This document shows positions 1 through 10,767 of a stretch of DNA of 64,000 bases, piece by piece (position 1 is the stretch's first letter; each line of letters begins with the position of its first letter). Both the position numbers and the translations under genes were made by a program. The stretch lies in the NCBI RefSeq assembly GCF_033807715.1, contig NC_084590.1, positions 5,721,827 through 5,785,826 of the forward strand. The letters run 5' to 3'. The notes under the pieces are model-generated. The model made no database searches and had not been told where the DNA came from. It saw nothing but the letters and a program-made list of their open reading frames with translations. Origin of the DNA: Cololabis saira. Taxonomy: Eukaryota > Chordata > Actinopteri > Beloniformes > Belonidae.

Positions 1-121
1 AAACAGAAAACTTGTAAACATATTTCTGCCTCAAAGGCCATGATTGTAGGCTACAGTTGTAGTAAAACAGAAAAAATAACTTATGAACTCAAGAACTCAA
101 CGCCATTTTCCATTGGCATTC

Positions 122-209
<88 letters not shown>
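122..209. repeat. (AAT)n microsatellite
   Basis: An almost perfect trinucleotide run of about 29 units. It runs into a short tail-like sequence (tttatttatagagcgc) of the type found at the 3' ends of fish non-LTR elements. No gene is visible in the first 260 bases. Confidence 0.97.
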
Positions 210-210
<1 letters not shown>

Positions 211-264
211 ATTTTATTTATAGAGCGCGTTTAAAAGATCTGCGTGAGATCGGAGTCACTCACG

Positions 265-440
265 TGTCGTTGAGGCTCGCGGCCGCCGCCGCGTGCACGA
301 GCACCGAGAGCAGGAGCGCGCCCCCGCGCAGGACTGGAGCCATTATCATCATCATCGTCTCCAGGACACGGATGATGCTGCTGCAGCGGCCGCCGCGGCG
401 CTTATAGGGCCGGAGCGCCCCCCTGCAGGGTCACTCCCAC
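265..440. other. GC- and CpG-rich segment, function unknown
   Basis: A short GC-rich, CpG-dense block in an AT-rich neighbourhood. It contains NotI- and EagI-like cggccg sites and a run of gcc/gct triplets. A 62-codon plus-strand frame crosses it, but it has no recognisable domain and an alanine run that follows from GC composition. It could be the remnant of a gene promoter or part of a transposon 5' end; I see nothing that decides. Confidence 0.4.
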
Positions 441-616
441 CGCCGCTCGTTGGACGCCGGCAGCCTCCTCCCAAAAGTTGAGTCACGGTGGAGCCTGCGG
501 CCAGCAGCAGTCCTCTCCCCCAGCAGCAGTCCTCTCCCCCAGCAGCAGTCGTCTCCCCCAGCAGCAGTCCGCTCCTCCAGCAGAGCTTCCCGTAAAGGGA
601 GGGAGGGGGCCTTAAG

Positions 617-1514
617 TAGGGTCGCCACCCGTCCCTTAAAATACGGAATTGTTACATAATTGGGAATTAAAAGTTGCGTTCCGTATTGAACCAATACAGA
701 CACATATTTTGCTCTTATTTATTGATGTCATTGATACAGGTGAAGGTCTGAAAATTTTAATATATTGCAAAACTTCATTAGTAGTAAATTCCACTAAAGG
801 TGAAACAAATATCTTATTTCTTACTACATTCAAAGTGAGATATTCCAAGCCTTTATTTGTTATAATTTTGGTGATTATGGCTCAGAGGTAAATAAAAAAT
901 CTCTATATTATGAAATCAATAAACAATTCAATCATCAAAGTTATAACAAATAAAGGTTTGGAATATCTCACTTTGAATGTAGTAAGAAATAAGATATTTG
1001 TTTCACCTTTAGTGGAATTTACTACTAATGAAGTTTTGCAATATATTAAAATTTTCAGACCTTCACCTGTATCAATGACATCAATAAATAAGAGCAAAAT
1101 ATGTGTCTGTATTGGTTCAATACGGAACGCAACTTTTAATTAAGGTTTAACACATCTTGCTTTGCATGTAATGAGACTATGTAATGTATTAGTTTCACCT
1201 TTTAAGTTGAATTATTGAAATAAATTAACTTTTACACCATATTCTTCACCTGTATGTATATTCTACACCTTGGCTGATGTAGACATACGTAGCATAGGAG
1301 GATATTTCAGTTGCTAGTATGGTTGGCTGTCTGTACGGTCATGCAAGTTCAATGCTATTAAGGCACTTTAAACTTTAAATCAAAGCATTTTGTTTTATAA
1401 AATAAATACGTTTTTATGCATTTTAGAAGTTTTGAGTATGTCCCTTTTTTTTGTCGACTGTGCTGCTGAAATCGGGGCATCCCTTAATTCTATTTCTGAA
1501 AGGTGGCAACCCTA
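617..1514. mobile_element. Non-autonomous DNA transposon with 8-bp TSD and internal foldback
   Basis: The element is 898 bp. Its ends are imperfect inverted repeats (tagggtcgccacc at the left, ggtggcaacccta at the right) and it is flanked by the identical 8-bp direct repeat gccttaag (609-616 and 1515-1522). The uninterrupted form of the host repeat at 8314-8545 confirms the insertion. An 8-bp duplication is typical of the hAT superfamily, but no transposase is encoded and the class is not certain. Inside it lies a large inverted repeat, listed separately. Confidence 0.85.
665..1141. repeat. 211-bp inverted repeat with 55-bp loop
   Basis: Left arm 665-875 and right arm 931-1141 are near-identical reverse complements; the inner 50 bases differ at about three positions. 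The same peptide-like frames therefore appear on opposite strands at 636-848 and 910-1143; these are shadows of the repeat, not genes. Transcription through it would form a long hairpin. Confidence 0.92.
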
Positions 1515-1626
1515 GCCTTAAGGTGATCAGATACTCTCACCCACCACCCCACCCTCCAACACTGCACCACTCTAGAGTTCTGTCCCCCCCCAGACCTGCA
1601 CCAGAGAGTCCAGACGGGCACCAAGA

Positions 1627-2107
1627 CAGGGCCGGTTCTAGAAAATGATGACTAGGGCTGCATCTCAGATCAGAGGGGGTGCACATGCCTGGCACGTTAT
1701 TCAACACTAAATTATGCATTTTCCCATAATTTCAAGCGGAATGATACTAGCAAAACAAGAATATTTAAAGTGTATTTCAAATGCTTTATTGCAGCAATAT
1801 TGCTGCAGAACAAAGAAAATGCTACATTTAGTCTGGGCTACCTCACCCATCAGACAATCTAGCAACAGATGTTTCTTACTCTGAAAATAAAACGATTCCG
1901 CGTTGCACCAACGCAGAGCCTACGGCGTAGGTGCGCGTCACCGCGTACCCTACGCCGTAGGCTACGCCGTCGATTTAACGCGGAACCATAAATCAGACTT
2001 AACGCGCGCGCATTTGTCAGTTTTCTTTTCGTCTTTTCAACTGAGCATGCAAACACATAAACTGAGGGTGCAATGCATGCTTATGCACCCTCTTAGAACC
2101 GGGCCTG
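1627..2107. mobile_element. hAT-type MITE inserted in a minisatellite
   Basis: The element is 481 bp with termini cagggccggttctag and ttagaaccgggcctg (imperfect inverted repeats) and an 8-bp target duplication caccaaga at 1619-1626 and 2108-2115. Both features match the hAT superfamily. The target sequence belongs to the minisatellite that continues on the right. No transposase frame is present. Within it, 1894-1984 forms a GC-rich hairpin (tccgcgtt...aacgcgga, with gcctacggcgtagg arms). Confidence 0.88.
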
Positions 2108-2312
2108 CACCAAGACCCATCCAAGAGGGTCCAGACCAGTACCAAGACCCACCCCAGAGAGTCCAGACCAGTACCAAGACCCATCCCAGAGTCCAGACCA
2201 TCACCAAGACCCATCCCAGAGTCCAGACCAGCATCCAGACCCATCCCAGAGTCCAGACCAGCACCAAGACCCACCCCAGAGTCCAGACCAGCACCAAGAC
2301 CCATCCCAGTGT
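2108..2312. repeat. Minisatellite, about 30-bp unit
   Basis: About seven units built on gtccagaccag-caccaagaccc-atcccaga. Frames on both strands stay open across it only because of the repeat. The same unit recurs in a short array at 8655-8760, next to another copy of the dispersed repeat, so the two loci share a larger ancestral block. Confidence 0.93.
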
Positions 2313-2520
2313 TGGACCACTTATGTGACCATGTGATGATGAATTTGGCTGTGATTATGGACTCAGGGAATGATTATGAATTCCAGTAAAAGCCAGACTT
2401 TGGGCTTCTTCCTGAAGCCAAAGTTTTATGACCCCTGTGGAGGACCTCTTGGTCAGTTTATGACCCCCGCTGCATGGCTCCAGATCAAAGGGGGACAGCG
2501 AAAGTCCCCAGAGCCAGGAC

Positions 2521-2710
2521 TAAGGTTTATGACACCTGGGGGGGGGTCGGACACAGTGGAACCTCATAAAACCAGCGGGGTTCCTGCCAGTCCAAAGGAA
2601 AGACAAACGTCAAGGTACCAGAGAACAGACTCCCTGAGGTTTATGACACCTGGGGGGGGGGTCAGACACAGTGGAGCCCACAGGAAACCAGGTTCCTGCC
2701 AGGCCTGAAG
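2521..2710. repeat. Two tandem units of about 115 bp
   Basis: The unit begins aggtttatgacacctggggggg and recurs at 2636. Weaker relatives (tttatgacccc) occur at 2424 and 2457. The long G runs suggest an unstable minisatellite. No coding signal is seen in 2313-2776. Confidence 0.7.
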
Positions 2711-3451
2711 GGGGGGGGTAGTGCCCCTTTGAGCAGACCCGCCCCAAAACCTATAAATACCAGCAGCCCCCTGACTTCAATTCAATTCAATTCAATTTTA
2801 TTTATATAGCGTCTAATATAACAAAAGTTGTCTCTAGACGTTTTCCAGAGACCCATACCCAGAACATGACCCCCGAGCAATTATTACATAAACAATGGCA
2901 GGTAAAAACTCCCCTAGTGGGAGAAAAACCGTAAGCCAAACAGTGGCAAGGAAAAATTCCCCTTTAGGAGGGAAGAAACCTTGAGCAGGACCAGGCTCAT
3001 AAGGGGGGACCCTCCTGCCGAGGGCCAGACTGGTGGGTCAGGGACGGCAACAGCACAGCAGGCAAGTGGAAGCAGCAACGGGATGACCAGGGGTGGGGAC
3101 CGCAGGCCAGCACGCAGTTCCCGAAGCTCCGGCCCAATCAGCAAGTCCCAGGTTGGGGTGCAGGGTCGGGGAAAGGTTGAAAAGGGGCAGGGCCAGGGAG
3201 AGGAGTCTTGAGGGACGAACCTTCTCCCCCGCCCAAAAGGGGCCATTACCCTGCACCCTTCACTCACACACTGCAGGATCCGGTGTTTTGCATTCGGAGA
3301 TGCTCTTCGCCTCCGGCAGAGGATGCTGCACCAAGAAAAAAGAGAAGAGAAAGGGGGGGGGGCAGCACAAGAAACTACGGGAGCGACTCTAACACATTAG
3401 AGTTTACACTACCTAGAGATTTACCAACACCAGCTAGAGGTTTACTAAACA

Positions 3452-4651
3452 CTAACTATAGGCTTTACTAAACAGAAAGGTTTTAAGTTTAGTTTTAAAG
3501 GTGGAGGTGGTGTCAGCTTCCTTAACCCAGATTGGAAGTTGGTTCCATAGTAGTGGTGCCTGATAGCAGAACGCCCGCCCTCCAAATCTACATTTGGATA
3601 CTCTAGGAACTACGAGTAAACCTGCACCCTGAGAACGGAGAGCTCTGACAGGAACATAAGGCACTATCAGGTCTTGCAAATAATGCAGAGCTAAGCCGTT
3701 TTGGGCTTTATACGCAAGTAATACAATTTTAAATTGGATTCTGAATTTTACGGGTAACCAATGGAGCGACTCTAACACTGGAGAGACATTTTGGATCAGC
3801 TGGAGCCTATTCAGCAAATTACTTGGACATCCTGCTAATAACACATTACAGTAATCTAGTCTAGAAGATACAAACGCATGAACTAGTTTTTCTGCATCAC
3901 TCTGCGAGAGGATTTTCCTAATCTTTGCAATATTACGGAGATGGAAAAATGCTATTTTACAAACCTGATTGACATATGGTTTAAACGACAAATCCTGATC
4001 GAAAACAACACCAAGGTTTCTCACAGTTGAACTGGAAGACATTGCAACACCATCTAATCCCTTCCTAAGATGCTCTGGACCAAGAATGATAACCTCTGTT
4101 TTATCTGAATTTAGAAGCAAGACATTTCTGGACATCCAGTCCTTGATGTCCCTAAGACATGCCTGAAGTTTAACTAAGGGTTCTGTTTCATCCGGCTTCA
4201 TAGACAAATAGAGCTGCGTATCATCAGCATAACAATGAAAGTGTATGCCGTGATTCTGGATTATACTTCCCAACCGCTGCATGTATAAACTGAACAAGAT
4301 TGGCCCTAGCACTGAACCCTGCGGAACACCATAACAGACCCTTGACTGTTCTGAAGAAACTTCATGTACGTGAACAAACTGGAACCTGTCAGATAGATAT
4401 GATTTAAACCAACGTAGAGCTGTTCCTTTAATCCCAACAACATCCTCTAACCTGTGCAGTAAGATGCCATGATCTGCAGTGTCAAAATCAGCACTGAGGC
4501 CCAGTAGAACCAGTATGGAAACTAATCCCTTATCTGAGGCCATAAGAAGGTCATTCGTGACTCGAACCAGTGCTGTCTCTGTGCTATGATGCATTCTGAA
4601 CCCTGACTGAAAGACTTCAAACAGATCATTTCTATACAAATAGTCACACAA
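3452..4651 (-). pseudogene. LINE reverse transcriptase (399 codons, 5'-incomplete)
   Basis: An open frame of 399 codons holding the reverse transcriptase core of an L2/CR1-like LINE. In order it has the SGFR-HSTETAL region (residues about 17-28), the catalytic FDT-DH block (55-61, here with D where alanine is usual), GVPQGS-LGP (108-116), the YADDT catalytic box (141-145), LLLNSDKTE (about 177-186), and a C-terminal region ending in KLKTFLF. The protein would copy the element RNA at a nicked target. It lacks the endonuclease and the N-terminal part of RT, is cut off upstream by a transposon insertion, and copy B shares the same 3' portion. It is best read as a dead or partial copy that is still open over the RT domain. 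Confidence 0.88.
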
Positions 4652-4752
4652 CTGGCTTGAAACTGCCTTTTCCAGAATTTTAGATACAAATGGAAGGTTG
4701 GAAATTGGCCTATAATTAGCTAAGGTGTCTGGGTCAAGAGAAGGTTTTTTAA

Positions 4753-5325
4753 AGGAGCCGTCTGTAAGAAATGGCCAAAACTGGTACTGCAGTCACTTTC
4801 AAAATATTGTTGAGCGGCGTGTACCCTCCCCCTCCTCCCCCCGACCAGAGGTTGCCAGGTAGGCTGCAGAATGCAACAGGAACGTAGGCTGCCATGGCTG
4901 CCATAATTAGAGCCGAGCTTGCAACCCGGATGCTGAAACAATACTGACTTGGTGATTGGGAGATAGGTGGAGGGTGGAGCTTCAGAAACAATACTGACTT
5001 GGTGATTGGGAGATAGGTGGAGGGTGGAGCTTCAGATACAATACTGACTTGGTGATTGGGAGATAGGTGGAGGGTGGAGCTTCAGAAACAATACTGACTT
5101 GGTGATTGGGAGATAGGTGGAGGGTGGAGCTTCAGGCCAAAACCAAAAATGACAACATAAACATCAGTTGAGGGCTGCAACTCCTCTTTTTAAACTGGAA
5201 TATCCTGGCTTGAGCGCTGTTGTCAGTGACATAAGTATTTGAAATGAACATGATTTTTAAATGTCTGTTGACATATCGGGGTCATTTTATGATTCGTTTT
5301 ATTATTGCTCTTACATACAGCTCCT
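4753..5325. mobile_element. TTAA-type DNA transposon inside LINE copy A
   Basis: The element is 573 bp, flanked by TTAA (4749-4752 and 5326-5329), with inverted ends aggagc-gt-tgtaag at the left and cttacatacagctcct at the right. Copy B of the LINE (around 7155) lacks it, which confirms insertion. The TTAA target site points to the piggyBac or Kolobok groups; it has no transposase. Confidence 0.8.
4935..5134. repeat. Four tandem 50-bp units
   Basis: Units start at 4935, 4985, 5035 and 5085 with gaaacaatactgacttggtg and are nearly identical (one a-to-t change in the third). The near-identity suggests a recent expansion inside the TTAA element. Confidence 0.96.
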
Positions 5326-5490
5326 TTAAGTAAAGGTTTAATTACTGCAACTTTGAAAACCTGTGGTACATATCCTAAACTTAGGGATAGGTTAATTTGG
5401 TCAAGTATTTTCATACCAATAAGAGAAAAAATATTTTTGAATAGTCGAGTCGGGATGGGGTCTAACATACATGTGGTTGACTTAGCTCTC

Positions 5491-6232
5491 TTGACTTCGC
5501 TGCTTCACTTCGCGTTTTTTTGCCACTTCTCATCTTTTTTTGGCATCAGGCCAACTCGGAGCTTTAGCTCCAAGTTTTCTTTTTCTTTTTCTTTTTCTTT
5601 TTCTTTTTCCTTTTTCACTTTTTCCTTCTGCCCGGCCCTTTTTGGCCTGTCGACAGAGGTCCCCCTTTGCAATTCCCCATCCGACTCTTCACCTCTGACC
5701 AGCGCAGCATCTGCCCCGCTGTACCCTGCCAGCTGAGCTGACCCTGAGGCCCCAACGGGGTAAACAGGGGTTTTTCCGGAGCACTCGACCCAGGAGGCCC
5801 GGCCCCCGCCGCGAGGCAAGGGCCCTCAGGGATCGCCAAGTGCTGGTAACAGGTTCGCCGGTCCTGCAACCCTGCCTGTGTTCTTTTCCTCAGAGTCGGA
5901 CGGGCGAGAAAGGGGCCATTGCCATTGCCTGTTGGATAAAATTGCTGCGAACCGCTCTTGCGCTGATTCCCGCTTCCTGATTCAAACGTCTGATGGCCCC
6001 GCCCCCCGACCAATCGGTGGCCTGTAGTGTGATGATGTCAGATACAAGGCCGACTCACCCAATTGGAACCTCGTCAGAATAGCTATCGAAAAAGTATCTA
6101 CACGGCACGCCTCCACCCGCCTCGACCCGTAGTGTAAAAGCGCAAAACGGGGGCGTGCCAAGTCAAGTCGAGCTGAGTAGGTACTAGTGGAAAAGCGCCA
6201 TTAGTCTTGTTCTATAGCTGCAGCTATGACTA
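5491..6232. other. GC-rich insertion between two LINE copies, unclassified
   Basis: The LINE sequence breaks near 5490 and LINE copy B starts near 6233. Between them lies a (CTTTTT)n tract (5576-5612), then GC-rich sequence. It ends in gtactagtggaaaagcgcc, an end resembling those of fish DNA transposons. I could not find a matching inverted end on the left, and no coding domain is evident. Confidence 0.5.
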
Positions 6233-7267
6233 CTGACTCTAACACACTAGTGTTTAAACTAACTAAAGGTTTACTAACACTAACTAGGGGTTTATTAATA
6301 CTAACTATAGGCTTTACTAAACAGAAAGGTTTTAAGTTTAGTTTTAAAGGTGGAGGTGGTGTCAGCCTCCTTAACCCAGATTGGAAGTTGGTTCCATAGT
6401 AATGGTTCCTGATAGCAGAACACCCGCCCTCCAAATCTACATTTGGATACTCTAGGAACTACGAGTAAACCTGCACTCTGAGAACGGAGAGCTCTGCCAG
6501 GAACATAAGGCACTATCAGGTCTTGCAAATAATGCAGAGCTAAGCCGTTTTGGGCTTTATACGCAAGTAATAACATTTTTAATTGGATTCTGAATTTTAC
6601 GGGGACCAATGGAGCGACGCTAACACTGGAGAGACGTGGTCTCTCCTGCTGATTCCTGTCAGCACTCGTGCTGCTGCATTTTGGATCAGCTGGAGCCTAT
6701 TCAGCAAATTACTTGGACATCCTGCTAATAACACTTTACAGTAATCTAGTCTAGAAGATACAAACGCATGAACTAGTTTTTCTGCATCACTCTGCGAGAG
6801 GATTTTCTTAATCTTTGCAATATTACGGAGATGGAAAAATGCTATTTTACAAACCTGATTAATATATGGTTTAAACGACAAATCCTGGTCAATAACAACA
6901 CCAAGGTTTCTCACAGATGCACTGGAAGCCATCGTAACACCATCTAATCCCTTTCTAAGATGCCAAGAATGATAACCTCTGTTTTATCTGAATTTAGAAG
7001 CGAGAAAATTCTGGACATCCAGTCCTTGAAACAAGCAGATCATTTCTATATAAATGGTCACACTGGCTTGCAACTACTTTTTCCAGAATTTTAGATATAA
7101 ATGGAAGATTGGAAATTGGTCTATAATTAACTAAAATATCTGGGTCAAGAGAAGGTTTTTTATGTAAAGGTTTAATTACTGCAACTTTAAAAACCTGTGG
7201 TACATATCTTTAGTTTAGGGATAAGTTGATCTGGTCCAGTATTGTCGCGCCAATAAGAGAAATAACT

Positions 7268-7380
7268 TTTTTTTTTATTCTTCTGGGCTCTAGTGGCTCT
7301 TTATTCAAGTAGCAGACAGGAAAGAGGTAAAGAGAGAGAATGGGGATGACATGCAGGAAAGGTGCGCAGGCCGGGACGAT
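7268..7380. mobile_element. Short interspersed repeat fragment in LINE B
   Basis: A T-rich start, then ctctttattcaagtagcaga and gacatgcaggaaaggtgcgcaggcc, a motif common in dispersed fish repeats. It interrupts the LINE reading relative to copy A. It is too short to assign to a family. Confidence 0.45.
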
Positions 7381-7815
7381 GAATAATAAGCTGTTCTGGC
7401 TTTGCGAATGGCTTTTTTAATATACTATTAGACTATCTTTCCATTCACGATAGGAGTCTACAGACTTACGAGAGTACCACTTCCTTTCCATTTTACCCAC
7501 GTTTTGTTTCAACATGCGGATATCTAAATTATACCCGGGAGTTAAGCTCCTATGGTTGGAAACCCTCATTCTCAAAGGAGCAACTGCCTCTAAAGCTGAG
7601 TGCAGCAAATCAGCAGTGTCACTAGCAAGGAAATCAACATCTGCAGAAGTAGAACCCAGGTCACTGGCCTCGACTACTTCACTATTTTCCACTGTTGTAA
7701 AATGAGCAATGGCCTCCATAAATTTAGCAATAGCTTCATCAGACAAACATCTGCTAAAATAATACCTCCTATTTTGCGCTTCAACATCGACAATGTTAAA
7801 TTCAAACGTTATAAA

Positions 7816-8262
7816 TTAGTGGTCGGATAAGAGGGAGTTTGCAGGCGACACCAACAGATTATCGGGTTCAACACCGTAGGCGAGGACGAGATCCAGGGTA
7901 TGATTAAAACATTGCGTCGGTTTGTCCACTTTTTGTGAGATACCCATCGATTCTAGAAGAGAATTGAAAGCTAATTTAAGATTATCGCTGTCAACATCCA
8001 TATGAATTTTAAAGTCACCCACTATGATGAATTTATATGTACTGATCAATAAACTAGATAGGAAATCTGAAAATTCAGACAGAAACTCTAGATAAGCACC
8101 AGCAGGGGGCCGGTACACTACCACTAACAAAACTGGCTTCTCTGATTTCCAGCTCGGGAGTTTCAGACTAAGCGTGAGGCTTTCGAATGTATTATAATCG
8201 CATTTAGGTTCAGATTTTGTTTGGAGACTGGAGTTATAAATTGCTGCGACTCTTCCGCCTCG
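7816..8262 (-). pseudogene. LINE endonuclease, C-terminal part
   Basis: The frame contains VVYRPP, a VGDF(K/N)IH block and a downstream LLSDH. These are the hallmark motifs of the apurinic-type endonuclease that nicks DNA for target-primed reverse transcription. The family's VGDFNIH has K in place of N here, and the catalytic N-terminal glutamate region is absent. It is therefore a non-functional fragment. Confidence 0.8.
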
Positions 8263-8313
8263 GCCCGTGCTTCAAGGAATATGATGATTAAAGTAGCTAT
8301 CATTCTTATAATA

Positions 8314-8545
8314 CTGACACTTGCAGCCTCCTCCCCATTCCACGGAGGTGCACTTCCCAAAAGTTGAGTCACGGTGCAGCCTGCAGCCAACAGCAGTCCG
8401 CTCCCCCAGCAGAGCTTCCCGTAAAGGGAGGGGGCCACGGAGACTCCCCTGGAATGTGGACACGACAGGTCTGGCTGCAGGAGGGGACTGGGTGATCAGA
8501 TACTCTCACCCACGACCCCACCCTCCAACACTGCACCACTCTAGT
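8314..8545. repeat. Dispersed repeat copy 2
   Basis: The uninterrupted copy of the block at 440-616 plus 1515-1610. It keeps aaaagttgagtcacggtg, the cttcccgtaaaggga motif and gtgatcagatactctcaccc in continuous order. It is followed by the same minisatellite at 8655-8760. Confidence 0.8.
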
Positions 8546-8654
8546 TTTCTGTCCTCCACAGACCTGTCAATCAGACCTGCGAATCAGACCTATCAATCAT
8601 CCCCAACAACAAGCTTTACAGAACAACCCAAGAGGGGCACCAATAAACGGCGCT

Positions 8655-8760
8655 AACCAGAGTCCAGACCAGCACCAAGACCCATCCCGAGTCCAGACCA
8701 GCACCAAGACCCATCCCAGAGGGTCCAGAAAAGCACTAAGACACACCCCAAACAATCCAG
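8655..8760. repeat. Short minisatellite array
   Basis: Three to four units of gtccagaccagcaccaagaccc, homologous to the array at 2108-2312. It has nothing coding. Confidence 0.85.
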
Positions 8761-8785
8761 GAGAGGTTCAAACAGAGAGGCAAGA

Positions 8786-9589
8786 ACTACGTTTCCATTC
8801 AGTCAATAACCCTTTTAAAACCGGAATATTAGCAATAACCCGGTTGCGCACGGCCATGTAAACACCAATAACCCCTTTGAATAACCGGAATGTGCTCATA
8901 TTCCGTTTTTTAAAAACCTGAATATGACCCCTGGGTTCCTCCTTTTCTAAACCGAATATTTGGTAATAAACGCCTAACGGAATATCCCCATCAAAGGGAA
9001 CAGGAATTTGTTTTCTGCGCATGATCTTTTAGCAAGGAATCTTGGTCTTTTGAGTCCAGGAAGACATAGGGAAATTCTCACGCCAGTTGGCGTGGGTGAA
9101 CTCCATCATTACTACCCGTTCCCACCAGTCCTGACTGCACCTTCATCCAAAGTGTCCGGGGTGCTCTGGTGGAAACGGGTAGCATGGATACGGACGGCAC
9201 AGCTCCGGCTCCATTTGCCATTTCTTCACGTTCTCGCCTTCCATTAATGAAGAAGGCGACGAGGAACAGTGTTAAGTCCTGGTGGTGGGTCAGTACCAGC
9301 ACCAAAACGCAAAAGAAGGCGACTTCTACTGGGCTGTTCATCATCCACCGTGCTGCTGTTAATGTTGTTGTTTTGGATTTGGATACAGGAAGAAGAAGTG
9401 GAAATGACGGGAATTGCGTCATGACGTTCTCCGTGCGTCGCTGGTTTGATGGAGATATCCCAAATGATTACAATTACCATGTATACAGGAATAACGCTGT
9501 TTGCTCATGCATGTAAACAGATTATTCCCAATATTTCAGTAACAGGAATATTGACCATAGCCCCAATTTTGACTACATGTAAACATAGT
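8786..9589. mobile_element. Non-autonomous DNA transposon (approx. 800 bp)
   Basis: The ends form imperfect inverted repeats (actacgtttccat at the left, atgtaaacatagt at the right). Both subterminal regions are rich in ccggaatat/aataacc-type repeats facing each other. No convincing target duplication is visible, so the superfamily is left open. Frames inside show no domain. Bases 9590-9750 hold nothing I recognise. Confidence 0.6.
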
Positions 9590-9749
9590 CAGTGTCCCTC
9601 ATGGTTCCAGTGGTGAGTTCAGTTTATTGAGGTTTTGGACCTTCATGTCTACTCAGCTCTATGAGGTCCACCACATTATATAAACCAGGTTCAGGTGTGG
9701 AATTGTACCAGGTTGTTCCAGAACTTGGATTATTTTATATTCATCATTC

Positions 9750-9885
9750 TGATAATACTGACACTTGCAGCCTCCTTCCCATTCCACGGAGGTGCACTTC
9801 CCAAAATTTGAGTCACGGTGGAGCCTGCAGCCAGCAGCAGTCCGCTCCCCCAGCAAAGCTTCCCGTAAATGGAGGGGGCCTTAAT
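9750..9885. repeat. Dispersed repeat copy 3 (truncated)
   Basis: Matches 8300-8432 almost base for base, including actgacacttgcagcctcc, then diverges after the ggaggggg motif. It lacks the right half seen in copy 2. Confidence 0.8.
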
Positions 9886-10061
9886 CCCCAGCCCCTGGGG
9901 ATTCTCGTAGCAGCAACGAAAGGCAGGTTTCCGTTAGTGGGGGTCCAGGGTAGTTTTTAGGAGGCCTCAACTGTTGGCGAGCCTCCATGAGGAACCGCCC
10001 CCCGCATTTTCAAGAATTGTATGGAGCTCAGAAAAGTCCCCGTCAGACCTGGCAAGGCAAG

Positions 10062-10146
10062 TTTATTTGTATAGCTCAATTCAACACAAAGTAATTCAAA
10101 AGTGCTTTACATCAACATTAAAAGCGGCAAGACACAATTAAGACAT
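10062..10146. mobile_element. LINE/SINE 3'-tail-like fragment
   Basis: aagtttatttgtatagctca, then gtaattcaaaagtgctttacat, resembles the conserved 3' end of a widespread teleost retroposon. Only about 85 bases are present, ending at the microsatellite. Confidence 0.5.
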
Positions 10147-10154
10147 TACATTAT

Positions 10155-10352
10155 ATGTATGTATGTATGTATATGTGCGTATGTATGTATGTATGTATGT
10201 ATGTATGTATGTATGTATGTATGTATGTATGTATGTATGTATGTATGTATGTATGTATGTATGTATGTATGTATGTATGTATGTATGTATGTATGTATGT
10301 ATGTATGTATGTATGTATGTATGTATGTATGTGTGTGTATATATATATATAT
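10155..10352. repeat. (TATG)n microsatellite with (AT)n end
   Basis: More than 40 units of gtat, turning into gtgt and then atat. All open frames across it (Met-Tyr-Val-Cys repeats and their complements) are artefacts of the repeat. Bases 10353-10700 show no gene or repeat I can identify. Confidence 0.98.
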
Positions 10353-10710
10353 GTGTATGGTGGGAAAATGTTATTAGAACAGACATGATGGATTTACGTG
10401 GTTGTCACCGCACTATTGTTCATGCACTTCAAAGACTTTTCAGTATTAGAAACAAAGCAGTGCACTGTCCTGGTTTATATAAAACATGTTATTAATGTTC
10501 ACACACTTTAATTTGTCCAGCTGTAGAGTGTTTACATTTACAAGCCTAGGAGGCAGTGAGGCTCGATACAAATGCACTTTCTTTGTACATTGTATGAAGT
10601 TTTGGCATTGAATAAATGCATAACTAAAGACGTTTTCCTTTTTATTGATATTTTTTCTTTTTAAGTCACATACATCGTGATATATCATTGATGAAATTTC
10701 TTATGAGTAT

Positions 10711-10723
10711 GCGTGTGTATGTG

Positions 10724-10767
<44 letters not shown>

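Larger units (their letters stand above)
440..1610. repeat. Dispersed repeat copy 1, interrupted by a transposon
   Basis: The stretch with aaaagttgagtcacggtg followed by cagcagcagtc units and cttcccgtaaaggga recurs at 8314-8545 and 9750-9885. In this copy the repeat stops at 616 and resumes at 1515 (gtgatcagatactctcaccc, shared with about 8490). This shows that 617-1514 was inserted into it. A 19-bp unit is tandemly repeated four times at 502-577. Confidence 0.8.
2777..5490 (-). mobile_element. L2/CR1-like non-LTR retrotransposon, copy A
   Basis: A minus-strand LINE. Its 3' end is at 2777, with a pentanucleotide tail (attga repeats read on the minus strand), as in L2/CR1-type elements. The 3' UTR covers 2790-3450 and the reverse transcriptase frame 3452-4651. 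More RT-upstream coding remnant lies at 5223-5468, beyond an inserted TTAA element (4753-5325). The 5' half with the endonuclease is missing here; comparable sequence is seen in copy B. The clade assignment is by motif resemblance only. Confidence 0.85.
6233..8270 (-). mobile_element. L2/CR1-like non-LTR retrotransposon, copy B
   Basis: A minus-strand LINE. Read on the minus strand it holds the C-terminal part of the endonuclease (8262-7816), an endonuclease-RT linker (7746-7417), and then RT C-terminal pieces (6932-6597 and 6609-6301) separated by frameshifts. The central RT with the YADDT box is deleted near 6960-7080. A short foreign block (about 7268-7380) interrupts the linker. The element is clearly dead. 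Its linker is the same segment that recurs as decayed fragments in the 31-62 kb array. Confidence 0.83.

Noticed and set aside
293..481. A 62-codon frame in the GC-rich block near the start
   Set aside because: Alanine and proline runs follow from GC content; no homology pattern or intron signals.
636..1143. Two apparently homologous small proteins on opposite strands
   Set aside because: They are the two arms of the 211-bp inverted repeat.
2108..2312. A CRISPR-like repeat array
   Set aside because: Units are directly adjacent without unique spacers; it is a eukaryotic minisatellite.
10102..10495. Open frames of Met-Tyr-Val-Cys repeats on both strands
   Set aside because: They only translate the (TATG)n microsatellite; no start context or domain.
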